NCBI GenBank assembly: GCA_032622095.1
Contig: CP136068.1
Location: 152,609,151 to 152,673,150, forward strand
DNA: 64,000 bases
Reading direction: 5' to 3'
Origin: Siphonodentalium dalli
Taxonomy: Eukaryota; Mollusca; Scaphopoda; Gadilida; Siphonodentaliidae
The position numbers and the translations under genes are program-made. This document shows, piece after piece, positions 1-12,700 of the stretch (position 1 is the stretch's first letter; each line of letters starts with the position of its first letter). The notes below the pieces were generated by a model, which worked only from the letters and a program-made list of their open reading frames with translations, did not search any database and was not told the origin of the DNA.

Positions 1-145
1 GGTGAAAAATAATAGATTTAAAAAATCGATATCTAATAACTCTGAACTTTGATAGGTGGGTTTCTCGACTCGAATAACATATTTTTTACCCCCGAATCCA
101 AATAATTAGTAATTGAGGGGCGCTAAATCGGATTATGCTTCTTTA
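1..145 (-). mobile_element. Family F TTAA element, fragment
   Basis: Matches the right part of the family F elements (14165-14643, 42961-43429): aatcgatatctaataactct, ctcgactcgaat, tttttacccccgaa. The end here is GGATTATGCTTCTTTAA instead of GGATTGAGTACCTTTAA, the same variant end as at 29297. Cut by the window edge. Confidence 0.7.
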
Positions 146-339
146 AAGTCATATAGTCCGGTTATTTTCAAGTTTGCCAACTTTTATAGGGTCGCTTTCA
201 TTTAGAGTTATTTTCTTCGTGAAATAATCTTTGTTGGATTCATAAAAATGGCAGAAACATGCAGTCGAGTCACAGAGAAGGAATATATTATGGCTTTTAT
301 GCTGAATCTATGGACTTTTATTCTCTCAGTTGAATTGGG

Positions 340-562
340 TTAGTTTATCGCCGATAGATGCGTCCCGAATCGAGTAGTAAATATGTACAATTGAGCATAG
401 TTCAGACGATGTTTTCTTTGGAGTGGTACGGTCGATTTGCTTGAGATTTTCGGCGATGTTAGCAGAATGCTACATTCCTCCAGTTGCCACAACATCTGAG
501 TACTAACTTATCAGTCCCACATATACCGAAAAAGTACATAATATGTCTTTAAGTGCCATCTA
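340..562 (+). repeat. Interspersed repeat N, partial copy
   Basis: Resembles 3745-4130: gcgtcccgaatcgag, atttacaattgagc-type text and cataatatgtctttaa. It ends 37 bp before the first exon in the window. Confidence 0.7.
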
Positions 563-599
563 AGACAATAACCTTATATACTGGCCTTTCTCACGACAG

Positions 600-744
600 G
601 TATCTGACGTCGGAGGGTCGATGGTCGTGCATGCTTTCGGTGCCTACTTTGGTCTCGGTGTCGCCAGAGTGATGTATATAAGTGACATTAAAGAGAGCAG
701 CAAGGAGGGATCTGTGTACCACTCGGATCTGTTTGCCATGATAG
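600..744 (+). CDS. Rh channel exon (first in window)
   Basis: Acceptor ttctcacgacag at 599, donor GTATTT at 745. Reads [20 protein letters not shown].. and ends after ATG ATA G, splitting the Gly codon of FAMIG. Contains the conserved Asp and the first pore His. Starts in phase 0. Confidence 0.95.
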
Positions 745-3700
745 GTATTTCCTTAGTATACACACTATACCTTATTCGTATTTAAATTCGCGCAGTACTA
801 TTTTTCGCTCAGTTTTGAATTCGCGCACTGGTGCGCGAATTCAAAACTGACAGAAATATCTTCGTAAATGTCTTGTATCTGATGACAGTTTCAATTCTTA
901 ATTATCCCTAATGATACATGTGTATATATAACAGACATCCTCGAAGAAAATATACATCGAATATTACACAACTGCGTATAATGATTGCATTCTGAAGATG
1001 CGTGCTTATATGCATCCATGGTACAATTTATCATTCTGATATTTAATAAATATTTATGGGCATCCTGGAATTGAACTTGACTTGACTTGCTGACTTCAGA
1101 AAGAATCAACTCTTGGTTGTGTGTTTTAAATGACTACTTCAGATTGTTTGCATGTATAGGGTTGTGAATACAGAGGCCCGTGCACCTCCAGGATAAAATA
1201 TGTGTATACGTCTTAGATGAATTTCAACACGAAAGATCTAACCACGATTAAACGCTTTACATGTAGCATACATATGGATAATGTCGTTGAGATTAGTATC
1301 TCCGCGTGTAAATATAATTGTCTTTTTTCTATCTCAAATAACCCTCTTATTTTCCTATTTTTATTGGTATAAACTTATGATTCGTATTATTTTTCGCTCA
1401 GTTTTAAATTCGCGCACCGATGGGTGCGCGAAAAATAGTACTGCGCGAATTTAAATACGAGTAAGGTATATGAAACAGTTGTAACAAATATCTGGGTTAT
1501 CATTGAACAACTAGGCACCAGACTCATTTTTCATCAATATCTTTTAAAACTGCTACAATAGAATATATATATAGCGACATGCATGTGATCGAGATTAGGG
1601 CGATTTTCATTTGGAGGGGTGTTCCACTGTTCGGATAATAAAAGCAGACGACAGACAGAAAACAAACAAACAGATAATACAGGAGCAGAATGATTCATAT
1701 TTATTGGAGAGAAACGTTCAGATAATAAGTTCAACTTCGTTCTAAGTGGTAACTACTCGCCAATGAGTATACAGTATAGAAAGGGTTAAATGGCACTTCT
1801 TGATAAAAACTACCGTTTCCTTTTACGGTTGAACAAATAGCTGGTTCTATAGGATGCAATAAAACTACATTCGACCGTTTTCTAAACCGTTATTTGTTAC
1901 ATATTTCTTGCTAAACATTTATTTGAATGAAATGTTGACAATTTATCATTTTATGAGCACAAAAAAAGCTATAGCGGAGAAAAAATATATATATGGCCGA
2001 TATAAGAGCATTTCTTGTAATGTCAGGCATATTTGCTATCGTTTCAGGAACCATATTCTTGTGGTTGTTCTGGCCGAGTTTTAACAGTGCATTGGCTGAA
2101 GGGGACGCCAGAAATCGAGCTGTTCTCAACACGTATTTCGCACTGGCTGCGTGCTGCGTCACCGCGTTCGCCATTTCATCTCTTCTCGACCGGGCGGGGA
2201 AGTTTGACATGGTTAGTTTCGTAAAACAATGGATAATATGTGACCCGCCATATCAAATCCAGTCGTAAGTCGGGATTTTTTTTACCCTGTGCCAATGCAT
2301 TCTCTTATATATGCGAGTCGACCATAGGTCCCCTCGCATATATAAGAGAATGCATTGGCCTAACAATTTTTTACAATTTTAATAATTTGTTCTTGTATTC
2401 TTTAACAATTTTATAATTTCACCCATACAGAGCCCCAGACAAACATGAGCAGACGACACTCTTCTATGTGCTTCTATATATGTGTGGGGCTCCCTGCAGG
2501 GTAATGGATGTTTTTTATTTTATGTCCTAAAAATTGATAGAAACATTTATTTAAAAAAAATGATAAAAAATTGTTAGGCCAATGCATTCTCTTATATATG
2601 CGAGGCGACCTATGGTCGACTCGCATATATAAGAGAATGCATTGTCACAGGGTAACAAAAATCCCGACTTACGACTGGATTTGATATGGCGGGTCACATA
2701 TTTACATGGCCCGTCTGTCTTACGCTAAATCCTGTTCCGTGATTGGTCAACTGCAAATTGGGTCACCATACCTCAACAACACAGCCCGTAACACGAACAC
2801 GACGTCACAATGTTGACCTAATCTGATCTAACCATTAAAAGCGGTCAGCAGAATAGTTGGGCGTGTTTTTCAACGTTCAGCCAAATTGCATCTGAAGCCA
2901 ACTAATTATATTGATCACGTTATCGTTGCTAAGTGCTTCTACATCTTATATTGGGCTGATTTAATGTGGTGCGTGTGCTAGTCTCAAATTATCGGCAGAT
3001 TTTATGAAAATAACTAAGGTACACTCAGCTTTTTTTATGGGAAATTGGGATTAAATCATCAAAAAGCTATATAAATATAAGGAATTAATGTATTGGGTGT
3101 GTGTGTTATTGGGGGATACGGCGCTTTGGTCGTTGGGCACACATTTAGTGAGAACCGTATTATGTTACGTTCATAGAGATGGCTATAGACCAAGTCTTCT
3201 CGGTCCACAACAGCTTGGGATATCGCTTGGGTCGATCTGTTTTGGATGAGTCCCGACCCATTCTGATACTCTTCTATAACATGCAGACTTTATGCCCAGA
3301 ATCGTGGCGGGAGTTATCTTGCTTGTATGTCTTCGGATCAGGTCAAAGGGACGATTTGAATATATGGGCAGCCTTTCCCAAGCATGCATGTGATGATATC
3401 AAACATTGCCTATTTCAAAGGTCAAAGCAACGAGATTTATAAATAAAAAAGGCCTTGTTTTCCGGAGAATTTCGAGTTGTCGCGCTATCAGAAAATGTAT
3501 GTAAACACTATATTAACATATTGTATATCATCACTTAAACATTTTTTTTATCACGGTAAAGATATAACATGTTGAAGACAGATTGAACACGGACATGTCA
3601 GATGAATTAATCTCATTCAGGGGTGCCCAGGCTCCACGTGTAAATACAGTATACCTCTTTTGGTCTAACAGCTGGCCAAATGTCGTGAAAGTCTTCACAG

Positions 3701-6700
3701 TTGCAATATATTGTGCATTTTGGTATTATACCATTGTGTCGTTCCTTTTTAAAGTGATGTGAAACACTCCGGTTATGGTGATCAATTGGAATTTGAGAAT
3801 AATCTTGCTCAAAGTAGTTATTTGTTATAAATATTAATCCAAATTAACAACACACACCGTCATTCTTATATTTTAATTAAATGCATTGACTCTCGATGGC
3901 GAAATGATTTGTGTTAGTTTATCGATGATAGTTGCGTCCCGAATCGAGATGTAAATATTTACAATTGAGCGTAGTTCAGACTAGGTTTTTCTATGGAGTG
4001 GTATGGTCGATTTCTTTTAAATTTTCGGCAATGTTAGTAGAATGCTACATTCCCCAGGTCGGCATAGCGCCTGAGTACTATCTGATCAATTTCACGCACC
4101 CGAACAAGTCCATAATATGTCTTTAATATACAGATATAAAAGTTTTCAGGGAATTTCCTGAATTCAGGGATTTCAATATTTTTTAATTCGAATTTTCAGG
4201 GATAAAAATATTTGCATTTCAATATATTTTGTCTTTGCCACGGAAAGGATAATGATGTATGAGATTTATATGCTCGTGTGTTGCACCATGACATTGTCAG
4301 TGTTGGCTATCATTTTTTGTGATATTTACAAATTAAATAACGCATAGGTGACCCGCCATATCAAATCCAGTCGGAAGTCGGGATTTTTTTTACCCAGTGC
4401 CAATGCATTCTCTTATATATGCGAGTCGACCATAGGTAGCCTCGCATATATAAGAGAATGCATTGGCTTAACAATTTTTTATCATGTTTTTTAAATAAAT
4501 GTTTCTTACAATTTTTAGGACATAAAATAAAAAAACATCCATTACCCTGCAGGGAGCCCCACACATATATAAAAGCACATAGAAGAGTGTCGTCTGCTCA
4601 TGTTTGTCTGGGGCTCTGTATGGGTGAAATTAGAAAATTGTTAAAGAATACAAGAACAAATTATTAAAATTGTAAAAAATTGTTAGGCCAATGCATTCTC
4701 TTATATATGCGAGACGACCTATGGTCGACTCGCATATATAAGAGAATACATTGGCACAGGGTAAAAAAATCCCGACTTCCGACTGGATTTGATATGGCGG
4801 GTCACATATAGTAGGTGGGGTGGATTTTCACATTGGACCACTTTCATTTCTACTTTTATCACGTATTTAGAGCTATGCAATGTCACGAGTTATTCCACGA
4901 TTGATTATTGCGAGATATTTGAAGGCTATAATTTCAGGCAAAATTTAATGCTAGTTGTAATATAACTAAAGGGATTACACATATCACACAGCCCATGCTG
5001 TAAACAGTGGGCAATATATATGTGTGCTTAATAAGTAGTTATACTCGTTTATATCCTAGCACATATATATGGACAACTGTTCCTTTCAGAACTGTTCTGA
5101 AAGGAACAGTTGTCCATATATATCATGTGCTAGCAACTATGAGTTACCAGACACATTGCCAGATAAATTCGCCAGCGTGTGAACACACCCTTAGAGTTAT
5201 TCCGCTGTAAGTTCGGAGTTAGCGATTGCATGTGTTTTGAATATGTATGTGCTTGTTAATTGTTAGAGAGCGCATATATAGTCAGATCGTGTGACCGTGT
5301 CTAGAGTCTCCAGAAGCTAGATGCATGAGATAACTTTAAAATGCCATTAATCCCCCAGACCATGGCAAATTCACACCCATAACTTTTAATATGGGAATAC
5401 GGGCGAGAAAGATGAAAGAAGTTTCCTTCAAGTTCGTGCTTGTAACATCGTCCGCATGCGCTACATAGACGCTTTCGTAGACACATTTCAAACACATGTC
5501 GCATATAGTACACAGACTATACAGACTTATAGTGTGTATACCCAGCCTCGATAGCGGCAAGTTATCTTCTTTGTAAATTATTAGTTCATAGAAAGTATTC
5601 AGGTTGTGATACCACAGCGACTTTCGATCTTAAAATGAACAATTATGTGTTGTTGAATAATGTGAAATTCAATATTATGATGGAGGGCGGCTATCACAAA
5701 GTATGTTTTCTATATCATTCCGCGAGATATAAAGTCTGGTGTTATGCACTACAAGAAAACCAATGTCAGAAATGGTAACGCGCTCAAGATAATATATTAT
5801 ATACCCATGATTGTAATTATAGAATATAAAATATATTCGTTTCGCGAATGACCAATTCAGAATTCCGTTAAAATAACAATAACAACCAGCACCTTATTAA
5901 CGAACCGCGGCCGACTCGGCCGTTTCCGACCACAACCCCCAGTGGGTTGCAGAACGAAAATGTCTATAAAAGTTGAAATATAAGACTTAAAAATTATCTT
6001 TTTCATTAATTTTATTTGTAATTGACATTGCTTGTCACAAACCAAAAATCAACATTATTGACATAATAATGTAACGGATAATAAACGAAATTGAAATTCC
6101 CAACTACAACTTTTACCGGACTCGGCCTCCGGGTCGCAATTCGACTTTTATATCCGTCCCAAAAATTCCCATTTCTATAAATAAAACCCCCAGCGCCAGG
6201 CGAAACAAGAATCTCTACATTAGTATTCACGCGGAGCGCGAAATTAGACATTGATTATACACGTATACAAGATACAAGAAGATACAATAATTTATTGCAA
6301 AACACCTCAATAGGCAGTTGCAAGATACTGATGAATATCATATACATAAATAAGAAATACATAACAAAATTATTATAACAAACACAGTTCTTATCAACAT
6401 TCCCTCAACAATTTCTTCAAGTTTTATTATTCTGCCGAAGGAAGAATAGCCGGACTATGTTGCAAACCTTGTTAATTAATTTAATATTATCATATCTCAT
6501 AATCAGTGCAAATTTATCTGCGTCATTCAAATTATTGAATTCACTATCGTGTTTCTCAATTTCGCTGAATAAATTAGATCTTAAATCATCGTATGCGTTA
6601 CATTTAATGATAAAATGCATTTCAGATTCGACACATTGTTTGTCACACACATGCATGCCATGGAACACAGCCGATTTTCTAATGGTATTACTGGTTGTCT

Positions 6701-9700
6701 ATGCCTCCCTTTTTCTATTGCCAATATATGGTTGCTGACGCGCAATCTAGAAAACATTTCGCGAGCAATTTGTGATCGTGTGTGAATGACATATGGCTCA
6801 ATTTTGTATTCATCTTTAAATATCTTATAGGTTCGTAGTTTATTTTCCCCTGTCGGTCCATCGTCATTGAATATATCATTGCGAAACACTTCCATGTGTT
6901 CTGATTACAATGTCTTATATAGTCAGCATCTGTTCACGTCAGCATCTGTTCACTGTAAATCGTGTGGCTGTATCGAAACGGCACGGCCGTTATCAGGTTT
7001 AAATTTACGTTTACCCTATACAGCTCACAGGGGTCCGGGAACATTAAACAAATAAAATTAATAAAATTATTGTAATATAATAATAAAAATAAACAAAATA
7101 ATTCCCGGACCCCTGTGCCATAGCTTGCACGACGCTACGCATCACAGATTTTACATCCTTCTCTTTTTATAACACACTTAATAGTTTATATGCCTTTACT
7201 CGATTAAAATAATGTTAAATCAGCGACTTTAATACCGATTCCTCTCATCGGGAATCTAAATATCGTAGTTTACATTGCACGGCCGTTTGAAATTATGTCC
7301 GTGGCAATGTGAAGTCTCTATTGTTAGCCTAATCTCTGAAAAACAATCTGTACAAAAGCTACACATTTTGTAAAGATATATTGTTGGCACATAAAATATG
7401 TGTACAGTTCTATATTGTATACGTCCCACTGTGGACCGGATTCGACATTCTACATGAAGTGTGTTGGCTTATATGAGTCATTTCCTGGAAATTTTATATC
7501 CACCCTATACCTGGCGAGACAGACTTTACCACTACTAATTGTATATGAGAGAAACTAATTATACACATATACATGTAGTAATATAAAACTATTCTCATGA
7601 CGCTGCAATACAAGTAAATATATTGCTTGAATTCTAGTTCAAATTGTCTCGATCTTGTTCGTCACTTTAATGCACATCTAGAAATGTACTGATACTTATT
7701 ATGGACTGGATCAGGTTACACGAAGCAGTTTAAGCGTGAGGCAATCATCGACATTTGTTCCTACCCATATATGGTTGCCAGAAAGGCAGAAGCGGGTGTC
7801 TGATAATTTTGTATCGATTTTCCTTTCCAATCAACAAGAGTACCCATACAAAGATATATTAAGGTGGAAAAGGACACACAATTAATTAAAGTTCTATCCT
7901 ATGCCTACTGCACACACCTTCTGCGTGACAGAAACGTAATTGGGCGAAAGAGGGTAAACTTGGCGCATTTCGTATTTTGGCTGTCATCATGGAAGCCATC
8001 TTGTATGAAGTGAAGTAGTGTGTACGTTAGATGTATACACATTTGTGTACAGTTCTACACACATATATGTGTAGTAAACGCTACACAGTTTTGTGTGACG
8101 AATGTGCAGTACACAGTATAGTGTGTTTTTATTTATACACATCTGTGTAACAACATCTTGACCGCTGAAACTATCTCATAAAGATGGAGACTTGGTCTAT
8201 CGAGAAAGATAGCTTGTGTTTCTCCAACAAGCATCAGGGATATGGCGACATGGGGTTGGTTTGGAGCGGCTCACCCCCAACTTTGGCCCACTTTATTTTC
8301 GAATGCCCAAATCACATTATATACAACATGTTCCATATTATATACCATTTGAAAGAGGAAATATAGCTCCAAAACATTGTATTATCAACTTATCCGGTCG
8401 AATAAACTGTGAATATGTTGTTTTTGTTTTGTTTTGCCAAGGTACCTACGTGTGTTCTGTGCTTAATTTCAATCCGATCTGTACTGCCAGTCTATCAAAC
8501 TCCATTCAGCACCCTCTCCGTTTCACTGCGATAGATCACTGTCAGAAATTCTTACCAAATGTCCTGGTGGCAGTGGTATCTCAGCGGAGAAACCGATATG
8601 AATTTTCGCCAAAATATTCTTTTTTATATTCTAACTATTTCCTTAAAAAGAAAATTAGAATTAGTCGGTAATGGAAGTGAGCAAGTTCGTTAAATATGGT
8701 ATTTATATCTCACTGGATCCAGAACTGTCAACTTTATACAATTAGTACATCGGGTCGAGTCGGGTCGGGATGGACAATTCGACACCCCCAAACGGATACA
8801 GTCTAGCCATGTATAATTATATTTCTCCCAGATTATATTGAATTGACATTATATGTAGTGTATATGTGACCCGCCATATCAAATCCAGTCGTAAGTCGGG
8901 ATTTTTTTACCCTGTGCCAACATGGGGGGGGGGGGGGGGTCGGAAAAAAAATTCAGGCACGTATGGCATTTTTTCCTTTTCGATCATTTTTTGTACCCAC
9001 CCACCACCACCGCCAAATTTTTTTCCGTTTTCGGCAGTTTTTTCCGACCATTTTTGGACACCCACCCCCCCCTTTTAACACTAAACAGAGATTTGCGGGG
9101 GGAAATTCACTGTAAACAACTGTATATGAATTTCTGTGCATACTATTTATCATGGATGTTAACATGGACATGTAAATAGGAATGAGTCATTTTGAGGTCA
9201 TTCGGCCAAAAAAACATGGCTGTCAGCGGCCATCTTGGATTTCAAAATGTGCAACAAAATACAACACGATAACTGCCTGCAGTCAGTTTACAGTTAGAAT
9301 TACATTATTTCTCTCATTCAAAGTGGTTTTGAAGCCCAACTCATTGCCAAAACACTAAAAAACAAGCAGGATTTTTTTTTTTAGTTGCGGAAAAAATTGC
9401 TTGTTGGTGGCTTTGACCACCCCCCCCCCCCTGGTGCCAATGCATTCTCTTATATATGCGAATCGACCATAGGTCGCCTCGCATATATAAGAGAATGCAT
9501 TGGCCTAACAATTTTTTACAATTTTAATAATTTGTTCTTGTATTCTTTAACAATTTTATAATTTCACCCACACAGAGCCCCAGACAAACATGAGCAGACG
9601 ACACTCTTCTATATGCTTCTATATATGTGTGGGGCTCCCTGCAGGGTAATGGATGTTTTTTATTTTATGTCCTAAAAATTGTAAGAAACATTTATTTAAA

Positions 9701-12700
9701 AAAACATGATAAAACTTGTTAGGCCAATGCATTCTCTTATATATGCGATGCGACCTATGGTCGACTTGCATATATAAGCGAATGCATTGGCACAGGGTAA
9801 AAAAATCCCGACTTACGACTGGATTTGATATGACGGGTCACATATGTAGTGTATATTACCCATGCATGATGTACTATTATATACTTATTATGTGCAGGTA
9901 CACATACAGAACGCCACCCTGGCCGGAGGTGTTGCGGTGGGGACCTCGGCAGACATGATGATTCACCCATACGGTGCCCTGCTCATCGGTACAGTCGCAG
10001 GAATACTCTCAACTATTGGATTCAAATATATTACGGTTAGTACATATACTATATATAGTCGTGAAATAAAATTGGGTCAATGTGACTAATTTCTTGTTAT
10101 GGTTAGTTACAAGCATTTGGAGTCATTGATAACCCATACCTTTACAGGCAAGTTTGGAGTTTGGGATGATACCCGGGAAGATTTGAAAGGGTCGTTGGTC
10201 CTCTCCTACAGCCCACTTTTGAATGCTGTAATTCCACAGAAGAGCATTTGTAGGGTATGTGAATTTGTAAGTAGATTGATATAAATATGCACGATGGGCG
10301 TATGCCAATCGTGCATGGGGTGGATGCCACCCAAGCAAGAAGCAAAGCCCCACCCCCATTCCGAACCAGGACTAGCGAAGACGACTTACTTTGTTTTCTT
10401 TGTGAGTTTTGTGCGTTGATATATATAATTGTCCTATTTAGTGCTTGCACGGACTCCAGTTGCCTATTATAGTCTGTAGTATTCCGGGCTTGTACTACGG
10501 GCTCAATATGTCAGAACTGCACCCTCACACCAAAGCCTCAGGCTACAATCGGGATTTTTTCACCCTGTGCCAATGCATTCTCTTATATATGCGAGTCGAC
10601 CATAGGTCGCCTCGCATATATAAGAGAATGCATTGGCCTAACAATTTTTTTAAAATAAATGTTTCTTACAATTTTTAGGACATAAAATAAAAAACACCCA
10701 TTACCCTGCAGGGAGCCCCATACATATATAGAAGCATATAGAAGAGTGTCGTCTGCTCATGTTTGTCTGGGGCTCTGTATGGGTGAAATTATAAAATTGT
10801 TAAAGAATACAAGAACAAATTATTAAAATTGTAAAAAAAAATTGTTAGGCAATGCATTCTCTTATATATGCGAGGCGACCTATGGTCGACTCGCATATAT
10901 AAGAGAATGCATTGGCACAGGGTAAAAAAAACTATTTGGATAATATGTTCTAATTCATAGACAACACCTATATATCGGAAATGATTAAATTAACCAGACC
11001 TATACTACGAACAGTATTGTTATACCTCTTACCAGACCAGTATTGGAATGTGTGTTTTGTAGAATTGATTGACAGACTGCATTCAAATCGGTGACTCGGT
11101 CTCTGATTCTGGACATTATCTGGTTGAGTCTTGAGATTATTTGACACCAAATTTAGTTAGTCATTATGCACCAATCTCAGTCAGTTTGACTAACAACATG
11201 ATAGTCATTATATGACTAATTTTCCGACTTAGTATAGATACGACTAACCCAAGTTGGTCATGTATTCTGTGGACAAATCTTTGACTAACCTAAGTTAATC
11301 ATATTGACTAATATTTTTTCTCAGTGTATATAAAGTAAGCCTCAACCGTCCTGATTTAACATAAGTCACTGTGGAGGATCTATTCCTAGTAATCTGGTGC
11401 TCTACCAATTTTTTTAGCAATTTTTACTGTGGATTTTTTATTTTCGCCGCACAAAAGTGAAGAAAAATTACAGATTATGAAAGTGAATCGCAGGTTTCTT
11501 TTAACCAATGGATTATTTATATTGATGTTCACATTAATATGTGAGAAAATGTAAGAAATCCCATAGGAATGCCCGTAAATCGACATTTTATAATTATATT
11601 CCGATACTTTACTATGCACCAATGTTGGATTTTCATTATTCGTATTTATATATTCATGTATTCATATATTTATTGTCATGGACCTTAGTGGTTTACACCA
11701 CATGCTTGGGGTCAGTTGCATGGATTACATGTCTATTCTTAAAGCCATTTTGCAATTATTTTATATTTATACTATTTGTCTTCGCTATGTGTGTTCTTGT
11801 GTGGCTCACATTCATATGGATAATCCACTTGGGTGTGAGTCATATGCATTGTATGGGAGGCCAAATTCACATTTAATAATGAATTGTGCTTAAGCGCAAA
11901 TAGGGCATTTACGCTTAAGCGTAATTAATTACGCTTAAGCGCAATCAATTGCACTTAAGCGCAATCAATTGCGCTTAAGCGTAATTGTGACTACTATCTA
12001 ACCTACCCATAAACTATTAGCATGACCTGGTGTATCACCTAGCAACACAAGATGAGCATTGAGCTAATTTTAACCTGTACTCAACAGTCAACTGCATGTG
12101 AGTTTGTGTTCAACAATGAGAATTCCTAATTACATATTATCAGCATCCCTCTATCCAAAGAATTGATGTCTCCTTCCCGGAACTCTAGTATTTTTTTTGT
12201 ATGATGTTTTTAATGTATTTTTGCACAGATTTTAGCCTTTACTATGGTAATAGCCTATACATGCATGCGATGTCACTGCATGGGGGCTTTCTTACCTCAT
12301 ACAGTGATGCTCTAATTAATCGACTTCTTAACCACAGCATAATTATGGGTAACTTTTCAGGATTTAGTCGGAAATATGGCTTGTTGCCATTCATCGAAAA
12401 GCTCTCGAGCCATATTTCCGACTAAATCCTGAAAAGTTATCCATAATTCTGCTGTGGTTAAGGAGTTAATTAATTAGAGCATTACTGTATGGTTTACTTA
12501 TTGACTTAAATCAGGGGGAAAAAAACCCTATTTTCATATTATCAAACATCTCTGTCCAAAAAATGGTGTGTAATTACTGAAGCTTTGGTGTCTCAGTCCT
12601 GGAGCTCTAGTTTTTCTTATTAAAACAGCATCTCTTGCACAAATCTATAGTATTTCCATGATAATATAGTGTGAATGTGGTGTCACCGAGGGCTTTCTTC

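Noticed and set aside
8216-8671. 151-codon + frame as a gene
   Set aside because: Its first third is interspersed repeat P (also at 25701 and 50576) and the rest has no recognisable domain or splice context.
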